DNA from: Calliopsis andreniformis
Taxonomy: Eukaryota > Arthropoda > Insecta > Hymenoptera > Andrenidae
DNA: 64,000 nucleotides
Assembly: GCF_051401765.1 (NCBI RefSeq)
Contig: NW_027480422.1
Span: forward strand, 10,372,001-10,436,000
Reading direction: 5' to 3'
Shown: piece by piece, positions 63,228 to 64,000 of the stretch
Layout of the letters: every line of letters begins with the position of its first letter
Numbering within the stretch: the stretch's first letter is position 1
Position numbers and translations under genes: made by a program
The notes under the pieces: generated by a model
Told to the model about the DNA's origin: nothing
Databases searched by the model: none
Seen by the model: only the letters and a program-made list of their open reading frames with translations

Positions 63228-64000
63228 GTATTTAATGCTTCTGGCGTTGACTTCTAATGCCATAGCGATTCGATGTGGTCGAGCAACGCCCTAGAGTGAA
63301 GCCTAGGTAGCCAGGAACGTAGAAATGACCATATCTTGCACACTGGTTGCAATTATTCCTGTTATACGATGAAAAAGCTGTTGTATTTATATTGTATTTT
63401 ATGCTTCTGGCGTGGTCGCCTTAGGCCCTAACTATTTGATCTGGTGGAACAACGCTCTAGAGTGAAGCCTAGGTTGCCCGGAATGTAGAAATGACCATCA
63501 CTTTCACACTGGTTGCTATTATTCCCGTTATACGATGGAAAAACAGTTGTATTTTTATTGTATTTTATGTTTCGGGCGTTGACTTCTAAGGCCCTAGCTA
63601 TTCGATCTGGTGGAGCAACGCCCTAGAGTGAAGTCTAGGTTGCACGGAACGTAGAAATGCCCATTTCTTTCACACTGTTTGCAATTATTCCTGTCATACG
63701 TTGGAAAAACTGTGGTATTTTTATTGTATTTTATGCTCCGGGCGTTGACTTCTGAGGTCCTAACTATTGGATCTGGTGGAGCAACGCCCTAGAGTGAAGC
63801 CTAGGTTGCACGGAACGTAGAAATGACCATACCCTCCACACTTGTTGCAATTATTCGTATTATACGATGGAAAAACTGTTGCATTTATATTGTATTTTGT
63901 GCTTCTGGCGTTGACTTCTTAGGCCCTAACTAATCGATCTGGTGGAGCAACGCCCTACAGAGAAGCCTAGATTTCCCGGAATGTAGAAAAGACCATTACC
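63228..64000 (+). repeat. Right end of the window, still inside the array
   Basis: After one and a half unassigned monomers (with TTCTAATGCCATAGC and GTGGTCGCCTTAGG), 63449-64000 copies 53986-54537 up to the last base. The array therefore continues beyond the window on this side, and the duplicate may be longer. Confidence 0.85.

Larger units (their letters stand above)
1..64000 (+). repeat. 166-bp satellite DNA array, about 385 head-to-tail monomers
   Basis: The window is tandem copies of one monomer from end to end. The phase marker GAACGTAGAAATGACCAT (or a close variant) recurs at 91, 257, 423, 589, 755, 921 and 1087, exactly 166 bp apart, and is still in register at 63979. The spacing gives about 385 units with a net loss of about 22 bp from small indels. 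Every copy reads in the + orientation; I saw no inverted monomer, no unrelated insert and no flanking unique DNA. Satellites of roughly 150-180 bp, about one nucleosome, are common at plant and animal centromeres, so a centromeric or pericentromeric role is likely but inferred. I do not recognise the family. Coding potential is absent. Confidence 0.98.

Noticed and set aside
1..64000. CRISPR array or other repeat-spacer system
   Set aside because: The whole 166-bp unit is repeated and related; there are no unique spacers, and the repeat is far longer than CRISPR repeats.
1..64000. Transposon, retroelement or insertion sequence inside the array
   Set aside because: No break in the 166-bp phase beyond 1-3 bp indels, no terminal repeats, no target duplications and no transposase or polymerase frame.
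1..64000. Assignment to a known satellite family or species
   Set aside because: Several plants and molluscs have satellites near this length, but I do not recognise this sequence, and length alone is not evidence.

Overview
The whole window is one uninterrupted head-to-tail array of a satellite DNA with a 166-bp monomer. About 385 monomers lie between the first phase marker (91) and the last (63979). All are on the + strand, with no inversion, no inserted element and no recognisable gene. The marker I used is the block GAACGTAGAAATGACCAT, which recurs at 91, 257, 423, 589, 755, 921, 1087 and so on. A few monomers carry 1-3 bp indels, so the array loses about 22 bp against a perfect 166-bp ladder. 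This layout is typical of eukaryotic heterochromatin, with a centromeric or pericentromeric array most likely. I do not recognise the family and cannot name the species or lineage.

The array is structured. Monomers differ from each other at many positions, but blocks of consecutive monomers recur almost unchanged at distances that are near-exact multiples of 166 bp. Local higher-order repeats (HORs) are: a 4-mer (3.4-4.7 kb), a 3-mer period (4.75-5.6 kb), a 16/17-mer period (8.1-12.5 kb), an 18/19-mer period (19.5-24 kb), a 12-mer of 1992 bp (28.2-32.1 kb), a 14/12-mer family (41.2-46.7 kb), 6-mer periods (48.7-49.9 and 52.1-53.5 kb) and a 14/11-mer family (54.8-59.5 kb, with a further copy at 62.1-63.2 kb). 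Many units differ by loss or gain of whole monomers, as expected from unequal exchange.

Long-range duplicates also exist. Bases 1-1490 recur at 16592-18081 with very few differences. Blocks from 10.1-14.7 kb recur in a different order at 33.8-36.7 kb. Bases 141-425 recur about 60 kb away near 60.05 kb. The region 24.4-33.5 kb is an island of a distinct subfamily.

Two monomer-internal motifs deserve attention: a sequence matching 7 of 9 (once 8 of 9) core bases of the mammalian CENP-B box, and an imperfect dyad around the CCTAGG site. No protein gene, RNA gene, transposon, CRISPR array or bacterial-type regulatory signal is supported. The open frames of 60-138 codons follow from the monomer sequence. 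All duplication limits and identities were read by eye and are approximate.
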